Source: CAXSBA01 sp965277105 (GTDB lineage: Bacteria; Spirochaetota; UBA12135; COTS27; CAXSBA01). From it: a stretch of DNA of 64,000 nucleotides. The stretch covers positions 868,001 through 932,000 of the forward strand of contig OZ255710.1 in NCBI GenBank assembly GCA_965277105.1, written 5' to 3'. Position 1 is the stretch's first letter. Each line of letters begins with the position of its first letter. The translations under genes were made by a program, and so were the position numbers. The notes under the pieces were generated by a model that ran no database searches, was not told the DNA's origin, and saw nothing but the letters and a program-made list of their open reading frames with translations. Positions 1 to 9,940 of the stretch are shown here, piece by piece.

Positions 1-1250
1 CTACTATTTCCCTACCTTTGTTTTTAATAGCTAGTTGGTTTTTTAAAAGAAGCTTGCAGAAAGGGTATCGCGGGGTGAGGAAAGCGAACTCCATTATGAA
101 TACTATCCTTATCGAATCCATCACTGGAATTAAAGAAATCACTCTTTTTAACCACAAAGAAAAAAGCTTAAAAGATTTTGACAAAAGCAATAAAAATTAT
201 CTCAATTCATTTTTAAAAATAGTTCACTCTTACTCACTTTATTTTCCGCTTATCGAAGTCGTTAGTAGCATTTCTATGATTTTTGTTTTATTTTCTGTTC
301 ACCTTTTATTTGGCGTAAGTGATTTAACCGTGGGAGATGTTTTTGCTTTTTTCTTTTATATTAATATGTTTTTCCGTCCGCTAAGGCATCTAGCGGAGCA
401 GTTTAATACCTTTCAACTAGCTATGAGTGCCTCTGAAAGGCTTCATCATTTTTTGACTACCAAAGATAATTTAGAAAAAATAACCCCCCCTAGCAACAAA
501 AAAATAGATTTAACCGGGGACATTGCTTTTAAAGACGTTGCCTTTAACTACTCTAAGGACAAACCGGTTTTTACAAAATTAAATTTTAAAATTAAAAAAG
601 GGCAGGTGGTCGCCCTAGTGGGGAGCACGGGTTCGGGGAAAAGCACCATCATTTCTTTACTCAATGGGCTTTATCCGATAAGCAAAGGAAGCATTACCAT
701 CAATAACCATAACCTTAAAAAGATCCCCCTAACCACACTACGTGATAACATTGCCACTATCCCTCAAGATGTCTTTCTATTCACTGGGAGTTTTATTGAA
801 AACATTAGCTTGGGAAAATCATTTAATAAAGAAGACATTTATAAAACTAGCAGAAAAATACGACTAGATTCTTTTATCAATAAATTCCCTAAAAAGTATG
901 AGGAAAATGTTCTTGAAGAAGGCAAGTCGTTATCAACCGGGCAAAAACAATTACTAGCCTTTGCCCGCTCTTTTATTCAAGATTCTCCCATCATCGTTTT
1001 AGATGAAGCAACTGCTAATATTGATAGTGAATCAGAAAAACTCATTGAGCTAGCCTTAAAAGAAGTTATTAAAAATAAAACCGCTATTATCATTGCTCAC
1101 CGGCTTTCGACGATTCAATACGCGGATAAAATCCTGGTTTTAAAAGACGGTAAAATAGTCGAGCAAGGTAATCACGAAACCCTTTTGAAAAAGAAAAAAA
1201 ATTATTATAAATTCTATCAAATGCAAAGCCTCCAACTAAATAAAAAATAA
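1..1250 (+). CDS. ABC-type exporter half-transporter, 5'-truncated by window edge
   Basis: The reading frame is open to the left edge, so the true start lies outside the window. The visible part has the last membrane segments of an ABC exporter transmembrane domain (about residues 1-145), then a complete nucleotide-binding domain. The Walker A GSTGSGKST lies near base 622, followed by a Q-loop (PQDVFLF), a signature LSTGQKQ (a variant of LSGGQ), Walker B with IIVLDEATANID, and the H-loop IIAHRLST. This is the MsbA/MdlB-type half-transporter architecture, which exports lipids, peptides or drugs as a dimer in the inner membrane. The substrate cannot be told from sequence. A partner half-transporter may lie upstream. 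Confidence 0.9.
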   Translation, partial: TISLPLFLIASWFFKRSLQKGYRGVRKANSIMNTILIESITGIKEITLFNHKEKSLKDFDKSNKNYLNSFLKIVHSYSLYFPLIEVVSSISMIFVLFSVHLLFGVSDLTVGDVFAFFFYINMFFRPLRHLAEQFNTFQLAMSASERLHHFLTTKDNLEKITPPSNKKIDLTGDIAFKDVAFNYSKDKPVFTKLNFKIKKGQVVALVGSTGSGKSTIISLLNGLYPISKGSITINNHNLKKIPLTTLRDNIATIPQDVFLFTGSFIENISLGKSFNKEDIYKTSRKIRLDSFINKFPKKYEENVLEEGKSLSTGQKQLLAFARSFIQDSPIIVLDEATANIDSESEKLIELALKEVIKNKTAIIIAHRLSTIQYADKILVLKDGKIVEQGNHETLLKKKKNYYKFYQMQSLQLNKK

Positions 1251-1271
1251 AAACACATACCATTTTCTTTG

Positions 1272-2108
1272 ATGAATAATAATTCTTTTATTACCACATT
1301 TTCTTTAAAAAAAATGTCAACTTCTTTAAATGAAAACCAACAAGTCAGTTACACGTTAAAAATTACTGAGCAAGAAGAAATTAACTTGAATAATTTCTTG
1401 CAGAAAAAAATCAAGCTTCGCTTTACTAAAAAAATTTCCTGCATTCATTGCGGGCGTAAAATCAACCAATCCTTTCAACAAGGCTATTGCTTCCCTTGCT
1501 TTAAAAAACTACCCCAAACCGACACCTGCCAGATAAAGCCTGAGTTATGCCATTACCATTTAACAACCTGCCGAGATAGCGAATGGGGAGAAAAAAACTG
1601 CTTCATTCCTCACACCATCTACCTAGCTCATACCTCTAATATAAAAGTAGGAATTACTAGAAAACACCAGCAGAAAAACCGCTGGTGCGATCAAGGGGCT
1701 AGCCAAGCACTCCCCTTAGGCTACACTCCCAACCGTTTATTAGCTGGGAAAGTAGAAGTTTTTTTGAAAAATTATTTTAAAGATAAAACCATTTGGACTA
1801 AGATGCTTTTCTCTCCTACTCTTTTCCTTAACACCACCGAATTATTAACTCATAAAAAAAGCGCCTTGAGCAAAATAAAAGATTCTTTTCCAAAGAAAGA
1901 TTTTATTACCGAAGCAAAAGATTTAGTTTATAATTTTACTTATCCAATCAATAACTTACCAGAAAAGAAAAAAAATTTTAACCTCGAAAAAGAACCCCTT
2001 ATCGAAGCAGAATTTTGGGGAATAAAAGGGCAATATTTAATTTTATCTAATGGAGTTTTCAATGTTCGTAAGCACGCTGGTTATGAAGTGGAACTGCAAT
2101 TTTCATAA
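1272..2108 (+). CDS. DUF2797 family protein with zinc-finger-like cysteines
   Basis: Matches the DUF2797 family. An N-terminal cysteine cluster has CIHCGRK, GYCFPCF and a CHYH segment that probably binds zinc. It is followed by the conserved TCRDSEWGEKNC block and a GIY-YIG-like stretch (IYLAHTSNIKVGITR). The family has no established biochemical role. The ATG at 1272 is preferred over the TTG one codon earlier. No good ribosome binding site is visible, but the gene lies 21 nt behind the ABC exporter. Its stop overlaps the start of the NAD synthetase gene by one base (TAATG), so the two are probably translationally coupled. Confidence 0.8.
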   Translation: MNNNSFITTFSLKKMSTSLNENQQVSYTLKITEQEEINLNNFLQKKIKLRFTKKISCIHCGRKINQSFQQGYCFPCFKKLPQTDTCQIKPELCHYHLTTCRDSEWGEKNCFIPHTIYLAHTSNIKVGITRKHQQKNRWCDQGASQALPLGYTPNRLLAGKVEVFLKNYFKDKTIWTKMLFSPTLFLNTTELLTHKKSALSKIKDSFPKKDFITEAKDLVYNFTYPINNLPEKKKNFNLEKEPLIEAEFWGIKGQYLILSNGVFNVRKHAGYEVELQFS

Positions 2109-3739
2109 TGACAAAAATTTCTAAACCTCAAATAATTTTAGCTCAAATTAATTCTCTAGTAGGAGACCTAAAAGGGAACACCAAAAAAATCATTTCGATT
2201 ATAAAAAAAAATCAAACTAAAAACAGCTTAATAATTTTCCCCGAATTAGCTATCTGGGGATACCCACCTAAAGACCTCCTTTTCAATACTTCTTTAATAG
2301 AAGAAAATTTTTTAGCTATAAAAAAAATTACTGAAGCTATTGACTTAGAGACTACCGTTATCGTTGGGGCAGTTGATAAAATAAAAAACAATTTATACAA
2401 TACCGCTTTTATTTTAGAGCACCATAAAATCAAAAAAAAAATTTATAAGGTGCTTTTACCTAATTGGGATGTTTTTAACGAGCTTCGCTACTTTCATATC
2501 CCAATAAATTTTTTCTCTTCCTTTAGTTTAGCTAATAATCTTATCACTTGGCAAAACAAGAAAATCTTGCTTACTATTTGTGCTGATATCTGGCCAGCAA
2601 GGCCGCCTTATTCTCACTCCCCTTTTTCCACTCTTGCTTTAAAAAAAATTGATCTAATTATTAACATTTCTGCTTCTCCTTTTTTTAAGGAGAAAGTTGC
2701 TATTAGAAAAAAAGTTGCTTGCTCTTTTAAAAAAGGAATTGACGCACCGCTAATTTATCTCAATAGTGTTGGGGCACATGACGATTTAATTTTTGACGGC
2801 AATAGTTTTGTTCTTAATAAAAAAGGAGACATGATAAAAAAACTTCCCGCTTTCCAAAAAGTAATAGCCCCTCTCACTTTTCCCATTAATGAAGCTCCTC
2901 TAGCAAAGCCTCTATCAAAAGATCAGCAAGAAGAAATTTTCTCTGCTATTCGTTTAGGGTTAAGGGAATACCTAGTCAAAAATAATTTTAAAAAAGTCAT
3001 TATTGGCCTTAGCGGAGGAATCGATTCGGCCCTAGTCGCAAGTTTAGCTGCTTTAATTTTAGGGAGTAAAAAAGTTATCTTAGTCTTGCTTCCTAGTCAG
3101 TATACTAGTAAAGAATCTTTAGAAGATGCTAATGAGCTAGCTAAAAAACTTAAGATTAATCCACTGACAATAAGTATAGAAGAGAAAGTTGATCTTATTC
3201 GAAAAGAGTTGCCTAAAATAAAATCCTTAACCGATGAAAACTTACAAGCAAGGATGAGAGGATTAATGCTAATGACTTTAAGTAACGAAGAAGGGGCACT
3301 TTTATTAGCTACGAGTAATAAGAGCGAATTAGCGATGGGTTATGGTACTCTCTATGGGGACTTGGCAGGGGGATTAAATATTATTGGAGATCTTTTCAAA
3401 ACCGAAGTGTATGCCTTAGCTAACTGGATTAATCAAAAAAAAAATATTATTCCCTCTAACATTTTAACAAAAGAACCCACAGCCGAATTAAAAGCCAACC
3501 AAAAAGATAGTGACACTCTACCGCCGTATGAAGTATTAGATAAAATTTTAAATGCGGCAATTGTTCAACAAAAAAGTTTTCGAGAAATAAAAAAATTGGG
3601 TTTTCCTCAAAAACTCGTTCAAGAAGTTATGTATAAAATAAAAATCAACGAATACAAAAGATACCAATCTCCTCCTATCCTCAAACTTAGTGAAAAAGCA
3701 TTTGGCCCCGGAAGAATTATCCCCTTAACCCAAAAGTAA
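2108..3739 (+). CDS. nadE: Glutamine-dependent NAD+ synthetase
   Basis: Makes NAD+ from deamido-NAD+, ATP and glutamine in the last step of NAD synthesis. The N-terminal nitrilase-type glutaminase domain (about residues 8-260) has its triad in place: Glu46 in FPELAIWG, Lys114 in KVLLPNWD and Cys158 in LTICADIW. The C-terminal synthetase domain begins near residue 280 with the ATP pyrophosphatase motif GLSGGIDSALVA and continues with TSNKSELAMGYGTLYGD. At 543 residues it is full length for the glutamine-using bacterial type. The start ATG overlaps the preceding stop by one base. A 70-nt gap with its own promoter-like sequence separates it from panB. Confidence 0.95.
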   Translation: MTKISKPQIILAQINSLVGDLKGNTKKIISIIKKNQTKNSLIIFPELAIWGYPPKDLLFNTSLIEENFLAIKKITEAIDLETTVIVGAVDKIKNNLYNTAFILEHHKIKKKIYKVLLPNWDVFNELRYFHIPINFFSSFSLANNLITWQNKKILLTICADIWPARPPYSHSPFSTLALKKIDLIINISASPFFKEKVAIRKKVACSFKKGIDAPLIYLNSVGAHDDLIFDGNSFVLNKKGDMIKKLPAFQKVIAPLTFPINEAPLAKPLSKDQQEEIFSAIRLGLREYLVKNNFKKVIIGLSGGIDSALVASLAALILGSKKVILVLLPSQYTSKESLEDANELAKKLKINPLTISIEEKVDLIRKELPKIKSLTDENLQARMRGLMLMTLSNEEGALLLATSNKSELAMGYGTLYGDLAGGLNIIGDLFKTEVYALANWINQKKNIIPSNILTKEPTAELKANQKDSDTLPPYEVLDKILNAAIVQQKSFREIKKLGFPQKLVQEVMYKIKINEYKRYQSPPILKLSEKAFGPGRIIPLTQK

Positions 3740-3788
3740 GAAACCGATAACTTTAAAACTAGCAATTTATTCTAATTAGTTCACAATC

Positions 3789-3794
3789 TATAAT
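3789..3794 (+). promoter_or_regulatory. Candidate -10 box of panB-panC-dapF
   Basis: A perfect TATAAT lies 15 nt before the panB ATG at 3810, in the 70-nt gap after nadE. The -35 region is only weakly matched (TT-rich near 3766). Transcription from here would leave a leader of about 10 nt without a Shine-Dalgarno sequence, so the mRNA would be nearly leaderless. This is inference from sequence alone. Confidence 0.4.
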
Positions 3795-3809
3795 ATACTT
3801 TTACTCATA

Positions 3810-4607
3810 ATGGCTTTTACCTTAAATTATTTCAAAGAGTTGAAAAAAAAGAAAGAACCTATAAGCGCTTTAACGGCTTATGACTCCACCCAGACAAGAG
3901 TAGCAGAAAAAGCTGGGATAGAAATCCTCTTAGTGGGAGACAGCTTAGGCATGGTCGTGCAAGGGCAGAACAACACCTTGCCGGTAAAGTTACAAGACAT
4001 GATCTACCACACAAAGTGCGTCAGTAGTGCTATTAACCAAAGCTTTTTGATTACAGATATGCCTTTTCTAACCTACACCAATCCCGAGCAGGCTTTAAAA
4101 AATGCTGGCAGTTTAATTCAAAAAAGTAAAGCGAAAATGGTAAAAATAGAAGGAGCTGATCCTAATCTATTAACAGTCATTCAAACCCTACTACAAAATC
4201 ATATACCCGTATGTGGGCATCTGGGATTAACCCCTCAATCTATTTTAGAATTAGGGAAATATGGCGTAAAGGGGCAAACTCTCGATGAGATTAGTGCCTT
4301 AAAGAAAAACTTTAAAGATTTAGAAGCAATTGGCGTTCCCATGGTCGTTTTAGAATGCGTCCCTCACAAAGTAGCCAAAGAACTCACCGAAACGACTTCC
4401 ATGATTGTTATTGGAATAGGAAGCGGGAAGTACTGTGATGGCCAGATATTGGTAAATTATGATTTACTGGGTTTAAGTGGGAAGAAAATAAAATTTATTA
4501 GAAATTTCCTAAAAGAAACTAATGACATTGCATCAGCGATTTCCGCTTATCACCAAGCGGTTAAAGAAAGGAGTTTTCCTAGTACCGAAGAATCCTATCA
4601 TATATGA
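3810..4607 (+). CDS. panB: 3-methyl-2-oxobutanoate hydroxymethyltransferase
   Basis: First committed enzyme of pantothenate (coenzyme A) synthesis. It transfers a one-carbon unit from methylene-tetrahydrofolate to 2-oxoisovalerate to give ketopantoate. The 265 residues match the family length. Typical family blocks are present: ISALTAYDS near the start, VGDSLGMVVQG with the metal-binding Asp, KIEGA with the Mg ligand and active-site region, and CGHLGLTPQS. Its last four bases (ATGA) contain the start of panC, indicating one transcript. The substrate-forming partner ilv genes are not in the window, nor is panD. Confidence 0.95.
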   Translation: MAFTLNYFKELKKKKEPISALTAYDSTQTRVAEKAGIEILLVGDSLGMVVQGQNNTLPVKLQDMIYHTKCVSSAINQSFLITDMPFLTYTNPEQALKNAGSLIQKSKAKMVKIEGADPNLLTVIQTLLQNHIPVCGHLGLTPQSILELGKYGVKGQTLDEISALKKNFKDLEAIGVPMVVLECVPHKVAKELTETTSMIVIGIGSGKYCDGQILVNYDLLGLSGKKIKFIRNFLKETNDIASAISAYHQAVKERSFPSTEESYHI

Positions 4608-5446
4608 AAATCATTAAAACTGCCAAAAGCTTATCTCTTTTTCAAAAAGATTTTTCCCAGCTCACTTGCCTTGTTCCTACTATGGGAAACTTGCATGATG
4701 GGCATTTGTCTTTAATCGAACTAGCACAAAAAAAAGCTGAAAAAGTTGTCGTTAGTATTTTTGTTAATCCGCTACAGTTCTCTCCTAAGGAAGATTTTTC
4801 CAGCTACCCTCGAACGCTAAGTGAAGATTTAGCAAAACTAAAAAGTAAAGTAGATTTTGTTTTTTTGCCTGATACTAAACTTCTTTTTCCAGAAGGAGCA
4901 AATAATTCTTTTGCCATAAAAGCACCAGCATATTTAGCGAGCCCTTTATGTGGAATAACTCGACCTCATTTTTTTCATGGGGTTGCTAGTATTGTTTTTA
5001 GGTTATTTCAAATATTAAAACCACGCTTAGCTATTTTCGGCGAAAAAGATTTTCAACAGTATTTGGTGATAAAAAAAATGGTGCAGGAATTTCATCTACC
5101 AATAAAACTTGGCCTAGGTAAAATTATAAGAGAAAAAAATGGGTTAGCTATGAGCTCGAGGAATAACTATTTAAATAATACTCAGTTACAAAAAGCCAGC
5201 CTACTCTACCATCATTTAAAATTAATCAAAAAAAATCTAACAACCAATATTTCTCAAGCATCATGGAATTCCCTTAAAAAAGATACCATTAGTGCCTTAA
5301 CCAAAGAAAAAATAAAAGTAGAGTATTTAGAAATAAGGGATAAAAAAAATCTGCAACTGCAAGAGAGTAATTTTAGAAATGCTAGAATATTTATTGCAGC
5401 TACCATTGGGAAAACTCGCTTAATCGATAACCTGGTCATTAATTAA
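4604..5446 (+). CDS. panC: Pantothenate synthetase
   Basis: Joins pantoate and beta-alanine with ATP to give pantothenate. It is a cytidylyltransferase-fold enzyme with the PTMGNLHDGHLSL block carrying the HxGH-like nucleotide-binding motif, FVNPLQF, the FGEKDFQQ active-site block and MSSRNNYL as the KMSKS-like element. The 280-residue length is normal. It overlaps panB by 4 nt and is followed 4 nt later by dapF, so the three genes form one operon. No beta-alanine source (panD) is visible here. Confidence 0.95.
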   Translation: MKIIKTAKSLSLFQKDFSQLTCLVPTMGNLHDGHLSLIELAQKKAEKVVVSIFVNPLQFSPKEDFSSYPRTLSEDLAKLKSKVDFVFLPDTKLLFPEGANNSFAIKAPAYLASPLCGITRPHFFHGVASIVFRLFQILKPRLAIFGEKDFQQYLVIKKMVQEFHLPIKLGLGKIIREKNGLAMSSRNNYLNNTQLQKASLLYHHLKLIKKNLTTNISQASWNSLKKDTISALTKEKIKVEYLEIRDKKNLQLQESNFRNARIFIAATIGKTRLIDNLVIN

Positions 5447-5449
5447 ACA

Positions 5450-6286
5450 ATGCTTGAAATTGAATTCACCAAAATGCATGGGCTTCATAATAGTTTTGTA
5501 ATTATGAATGACTTTTCTAACTACTTCACCCAAAGTGGAAACGAAAAACTTGCTTCTCTAGCAAAAATAGTTTGCTCTTATCAAAAAGGGATAGGTGCTG
5601 ATGGGTTAGTCATCGTAAAACTCCCTCCCAGCATAGAAGAAGATTACGACTTAGAAATGCTTATTTTCAATAGCGATGGGAGTGAGGCCAAGATGTGCGG
5701 TAATGCCATAAGGTGCTTGGCTAAATATGCTGTTGATGAAAAAATTACTCAAAAAAAAAAATTAATTTTCAAAACGAAAAGTGGCCCTATTTCAACCCAA
5801 TTACTAAGTAACCAAAAAAACTCGGCCCTAGTTCGAGTGGACATGGGAGTTCCCACTATAAAAACACCCTTTAGTTTTAACCAAACTACCTATTATCCCC
5901 TATCTATTGGAAACCAGCACGCAGTTCAATTGGTTGATAATTTTAATTTCCCTTATCAAGAATTAGCAGGAAATTTACAAAAACAAAAAGAGCATTTCTC
6001 CCAGAGCGTTAATGTTGAGTTTATTGTAGTTGATCCGAAAAAAAATCATATTACTATGCGCGTGGTGGAAGCGGGAGTCGGTGAAACCCTAGCTTGTGGA
6101 ACCGGAGCTTGCGCCTCAGCAGTAATTGCCATAAATCAGAAAAAAATAAATTCTAACAAAGTTACCGTTTCGCTCTTAGGAGGAGATTTGGAAATAATTT
6201 GGCAAAATCAAAAAAATGTGCTAATGACTGGATTAACGACTTTAGTCGCCAAAGGGACTTTTTATTTAGAGAAAAATTTTTTTTGA
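5450..6286 (+). CDS. dapF: Diaminopimelate epimerase
   Basis: Converts LL- to meso-diaminopimelate for lysine and peptidoglycan synthesis, without a cofactor. Both catalytic cysteines are visible, one in the SEAKMCGNAIRC block (about residue 82) and the other in ETLACGTGACAS (about residue 220). At 278 residues it is full length. It is the last gene of the plus-strand run and faces a converging gene 22 nt downstream. If the lineage guess (spirochaete) is right, its presence shows that lysine, and possibly DAP for the wall, is made by the cell. Confidence 0.95.
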   Translation: MLEIEFTKMHGLHNSFVIMNDFSNYFTQSGNEKLASLAKIVCSYQKGIGADGLVIVKLPPSIEEDYDLEMLIFNSDGSEAKMCGNAIRCLAKYAVDEKITQKKKLIFKTKSGPISTQLLSNQKNSALVRVDMGVPTIKTPFSFNQTTYYPLSIGNQHAVQLVDNFNFPYQELAGNLQKQKEHFSQSVNVEFIVVDPKKNHITMRVVEAGVGETLACGTGACASAVIAINQKKINSNKVTVSLLGGDLEIIWQNQKNVLMTGLTTLVAKGTFYLEKNFF

Positions 6287-6308
6287 GAAAGAACGTTAAA
6301 TAATTTTT

Positions 6309-8015
6309 TTAGATTTTTATTCTTGTCAAATATTTCACATTCATAGCTAAAGCCTTTTCAAGCGATTTATAAAAATTTTCGATATGCTCGGACGAGAGAT
6401 TTTCCTGCTTCTCTAATTCGTAAAGAGAGTTTTGGAGGAGCACTTCCACCCAGGGCTTGATTACTGGAGCTAACTTAAACGTACTTAAAGTAGCAGCTTG
6501 CTTAGAATAATTGAAGTTGACCTTATCTAAAAGTGACTTTAGCATGGTTAAATTTTTTTTCAACTCAATGATAATTTCAGTTAGTTCTTCTTTAAAATAT
6601 TTTAAAGATTCCTGATTTTTTTTTTCTAAAGCACCCTGATAATCATCAAAAGAATTATGGAGCTCTTTGATAAAAATGATTTTATCAGTAGTAAAGTTCG
6701 TTTTTAAAAAGTCAGTTAGTTTTTTAAAAGGAAGATTATCAACTTTAATTCCAGTTTGCGAGCCATTATAAAAATTATGGTTAATGGTCGAAATTTTTTT
6801 TTCTATCCATTTTTTAAACAACTCAAACTTAGTATCGATAAACACGACTTCTCCTAATCGATTAAAGATTTTTTTTTCATCTTTAACATTGGTAATTTTA
6901 GCCGTCATCATAGCATGGGTATTAAAACGAGTAATAGAAGAAAACCAGTACTCTTCATACATGGTCCCTCTAAGGTGATAACTACTGGAAGTATAACAAA
7001 GGTCTAAACCAATAAAAATAGTTTTTTTAAAATTGATAATTTCTACTATGGCCAACGCCGCGGTAACAACCGAACCCCCTACTTCAATTTTCCCCTTCCC
7101 ACCAAAATGCTGACTAAGGAAGTTATAAAATGGAAAGATTGAATCAAAAATAATTTTTTTTTTAAAAAAGCGTAATGGATAAGCATTAATCCCGGGTTCG
7201 TGAATAAGGATAGTTTTTTGATAAACCCAATTAGGCAAATTTTCTAGATATTTAGCATTGATTTTTTGTGGGTCAATCGCCACTATAAAATCTGGATAAA
7301 TTTTGTGATGCAATAAAACTTTGACAATAGTATCAACTGCAATAATAATAACTTGTTTTTGCTTTTTCTGTAAAATAGCTAAATCAAAATAAAGCGATGG
7401 ACCGGCCCCTACTACTACCGCCATTTTTTCTTTTCCCCAATTTGCTAGTTTTTTCAAGGGATAAGAGTAGATAATGCTCTTGGTATTTTTAGTAAGATTG
7501 CGGAACCACATATTTTCAAACTTGGTAATAGTAAAGCGATTAATATTTTTTTGCTGATAAAAGGCGCGAACACTTTTTTCTATTTCAGCATAAGGCTTTT
7601 CAAAAATTAGCATTTGTTTTTGGTTTTTAAAAAGCATTAACTTTCTATCTTTAAAAGAAAAAATTACTTGCTTCACTTCTTCTTCCCAGTTTTTTTGATT
7701 AATAAAAAAAATATTTTTAAAAAGGCTAAACTGAGAGTAATATTTTTTTAGCCATTTATTGAATTCAATTATTATGGATTTTTCTACTTCAAGAATAACC
7801 ACAGGAGAGTTTTGATACTTTTTAATAATCTCTAACCCTAGATAAAAATTTCCTAGGCCTAAGAGAATAACCAAGTTGGTTGATGAAGTGCTTGCTTCTT
7901 CTAGTACTCGCCTACTTTCTTTTTCTGGGGCAAAGCGACTAGATAAAGGGATGTGCCTATTTTCTTTTTGATAAAAAACAATGGTTTTATTATTTACTTC
8001 ATTAATAACTATCAT
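6309..8015 (-). CDS. DUF115 / motility-accessory-factor (Maf) type glycosyltransferase-like protein
   Basis: A 568-residue soluble protein carrying the PF01973 (DUF115, MptE-like) domain. The signature VVGAGPSLYFDL is near residue 203, followed by IIAVDTIVKVLLHHKIYPDFIVAIDPQ-type sequence (a Rossmann-like fold) and FIGLDLCYT near residue 330. In flagellated bacteria, related Maf proteins glycosylate flagellin with nonulosonic acids, and similar proteins are common in spirochaetes. The C-terminal 120 residues are charged and helical. It is the last gene of a three-gene operon with a 4-nt overlap with the penicillin-binding protein. The function is inferred from family only. Confidence 0.8.
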   Translation of the reverse strand: MIVINEVNNKTIVFYQKENRHIPLSSRFAPEKESRRVLEEASTSSTNLVILLGLGNFYLGLEIIKKYQNSPVVILEVEKSIIIEFNKWLKKYYSQFSLFKNIFFINQKNWEEEVKQVIFSFKDRKLMLFKNQKQMLIFEKPYAEIEKSVRAFYQQKNINRFTITKFENMWFRNLTKNTKSIIYSYPLKKLANWGKEKMAVVVGAGPSLYFDLAILQKKQKQVIIIAVDTIVKVLLHHKIYPDFIVAIDPQKINAKYLENLPNWVYQKTILIHEPGINAYPLRFFKKKIIFDSIFPFYNFLSQHFGGKGKIEVGGSVVTAALAIVEIINFKKTIFIGLDLCYTSSSYHLRGTMYEEYWFSSITRFNTHAMMTAKITNVKDEKKIFNRLGEVVFIDTKFELFKKWIEKKISTINHNFYNGSQTGIKVDNLPFKKLTDFLKTNFTTDKIIFIKELHNSFDDYQGALEKKNQESLKYFKEELTEIIIELKKNLTMLKSLLDKVNFNYSKQAATLSTFKLAPVIKPWVEVLLQNSLYELEKQENLSSEHIENFYKSLEKALAMNVKYLTRIKI

Positions 8016-9940
8016 CGAAAGTAAATAGTAATTTCAGCGTTATTGGTCACTGAAGAATTAGCTCTTGGAATTTGCTTATAGGCATAACCAATCCCTTCGG
8101 TATTAATAGAAATATCTTTTCCACTAGCTTTTTTCAAGTTGCCAAATAAAACCAAACTATTCCTTAAAGATAAATTAGAAAAATTGGGAACTAGGTCGCC
8201 AAAGAGCTCAACGACATTCTCATTGTAAATATTTTGTTGAATAAGTTGCTGATCATATTTTTGAATAACTCGTTCATTAGGTAAGCGGTAATGAAAAATA
8301 AGCTTCTCTACCACCTGAGCGTAGAGTGGCGCAGCTACTTTTCCACCATAATATTCTTTTTTAGGAGTATTAATAACAATTAATATAGAATATTTAGGAG
8401 AACTAACCGGGTATCCTCCAGCAAAAGTAGAGTGATAACGATCCGTATAATATCCTCCAGAAGTGTAATTCACAAGCTGACTAGTCCCAGTTTTGCCAAA
8501 TACTTCCTCAAGACCAGTATTCCTAGCCCCACTTCCCGTGCTTCCTTTTAACGTACCCAATACCAATAAATCTACCAACTTGCTAGTGGTTTCTTCTTTT
8601 AAGATTTTCGCTAAAACTTTCGGTTCTGCTAAAATATCGTTTTGCTGATAGCCTTGCTCCAGTTGAACTCCTTTAATTATTTGAGGCTGCATCATATTCC
8701 CATTACCAATAAAAGCAGAAAAAATGGCCGATAACTGCAGGGGTGACACAGCAATCCCATGGCCTATCGGGATAGTTGCTCTAGTTCTTAGTCCCCACTC
8801 TTCTAAAGGAGGCACCTGGCTTTTTACTTCTGACGGAAGATCAACACCGAGTTTTTCTCCAATAAATAATTTTTTTAAAAAGGCGTACATTTCTTCATTG
8901 CTAATAACTTCCGTGGCTTGGATAATTCCAGCATTACAAGAAAATTTAATAATATCTTCTAAAGAAACATCCCCATGATGAGCGTTGCATTTAATGATTT
9001 CACCATTTTTTAATTCGTAATACCCTTTACAGTGGTATTTTTTTTCCGTGGGATCAACGTTATGTTTTTCCATTAGGTAAGCACTAAAAATGGCTTTAAA
9101 AATTGATCCGGGATCAATAATGGTCGAAACACTCAAATCTCTAAATAAGCGCTTATCCGTGCTATTAAATTGATTTAAATCAAAGGTAGGATAATTCGCA
9201 ATTCCCACTACTTTTCCAGTATAAATTTCCTGCACAATAATTGTTCCAGCTTTAGCTCCGTTTTGGATAACTGCTTTTTGTAAAATTAGCTCTAACTCTC
9301 TTTGAAAATCTTTATTAATATTAATGGCTATTTTTTTGCTTTTAATCTCATCGGGATTGTATTCCAAGACATCATTATATTCTAACTCTAAACCACTAAG
9401 CCCTTCTCCATCATACCCCACAAACCCTAAAGTCTGAGCTAAAAGATTTTTGTAAGGATAGCGACGATATTCTACTTTATCAATGAGAAGTAAATTGTTT
9501 TGATTAATTTTCAAAACTTCCTGCACATAATTTTTAGAAGCAAATCTTTTTAAAAGAACAACTTTTCTATCAGCAATAAACTCTTCTAATTTTTCTCGTT
9601 TTAAATTAAAAGTATCTATAAGATTAACTATATCTAATTCTTGAATGTTACTTTTTTTGCCATTAAAATAAACATTGTACCTGGTTTCAGAAAAAGCTAG
9701 CACGTTGTTTTGACTATCAACAATCTGCCCCCTGGCTAAATGATTATCAGCATTTTTTTTAACATTAAAAGAATTAACTTTAAAATAAATTATCCTTACA
9801 CCAACAGCTAAAAGCAAAAAAGTAAAACAAAAGTAAATAAAAATAACTCTAAAATTATAAGAACTCTTTCGAACATCTTTTTGATGCTGAATAAACTTAT
9901 TTTTTAAAAAAGCAATGAAATAACGAAAAAAATTATTCAA
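8012..9940 (-). CDS. ftsI: Class B penicillin-binding protein (FtsI-like) with C-terminal PASTA-like domain
   Basis: Peptidoglycan transpeptidase for septal or cell-wall cross-linking. It has a short cytoplasmic tail, one membrane anchor (about residues 28-52), a PBP dimerisation domain, then a transpeptidase domain. Its catalytic motifs are SIFK (near 280), SCN (near 332) and KTGT (near 483). The last 70 residues (VPNFSNLSLR onward, ending AEITIYF) look like one PASTA repeat. The only plausible start is a TTG that overlaps the pfk stop by 8 nt, and no ATG occurs before the membrane anchor. The context next to pfk rather than a dcw cluster is unusual, so it could be another class B PBP such as PBP2. 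Confidence 0.88.
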   Translation of the reverse strand: MNNFFRYFIAFLKNKFIQHQKDVRKSSYNFRVIFIYFCFTFLLLAVGVRIIYFKVNSFNVKKNADNHLARGQIVDSQNNVLAFSETRYNVYFNGKKSNIQELDIVNLIDTFNLKREKLEEFIADRKVVLLKRFASKNYVQEVLKINQNNLLLIDKVEYRRYPYKNLLAQTLGFVGYDGEGLSGLELEYNDVLEYNPDEIKSKKIAININKDFQRELELILQKAVIQNGAKAGTIIVQEIYTGKVVGIANYPTFDLNQFNSTDKRLFRDLSVSTIIDPGSIFKAIFSAYLMEKHNVDPTEKKYHCKGYYELKNGEIIKCNAHHGDVSLEDIIKFSCNAGIIQATEVISNEEMYAFLKKLFIGEKLGVDLPSEVKSQVPPLEEWGLRTRATIPIGHGIAVSPLQLSAIFSAFIGNGNMMQPQIIKGVQLEQGYQQNDILAEPKVLAKILKEETTSKLVDLLVLGTLKGSTGSGARNTGLEEVFGKTGTSQLVNYTSGGYYTDRYHSTFAGGYPVSSPKYSILIVINTPKKEYYGGKVAAPLYAQVVEKLIFHYRLPNERVIQKYDQQLIQQNIYNENVVELFGDLVPNFSNLSLRNSLVLFGNLKKASGKDISINTEGIGYAYKQIPRANSSVTNNAEITIYFR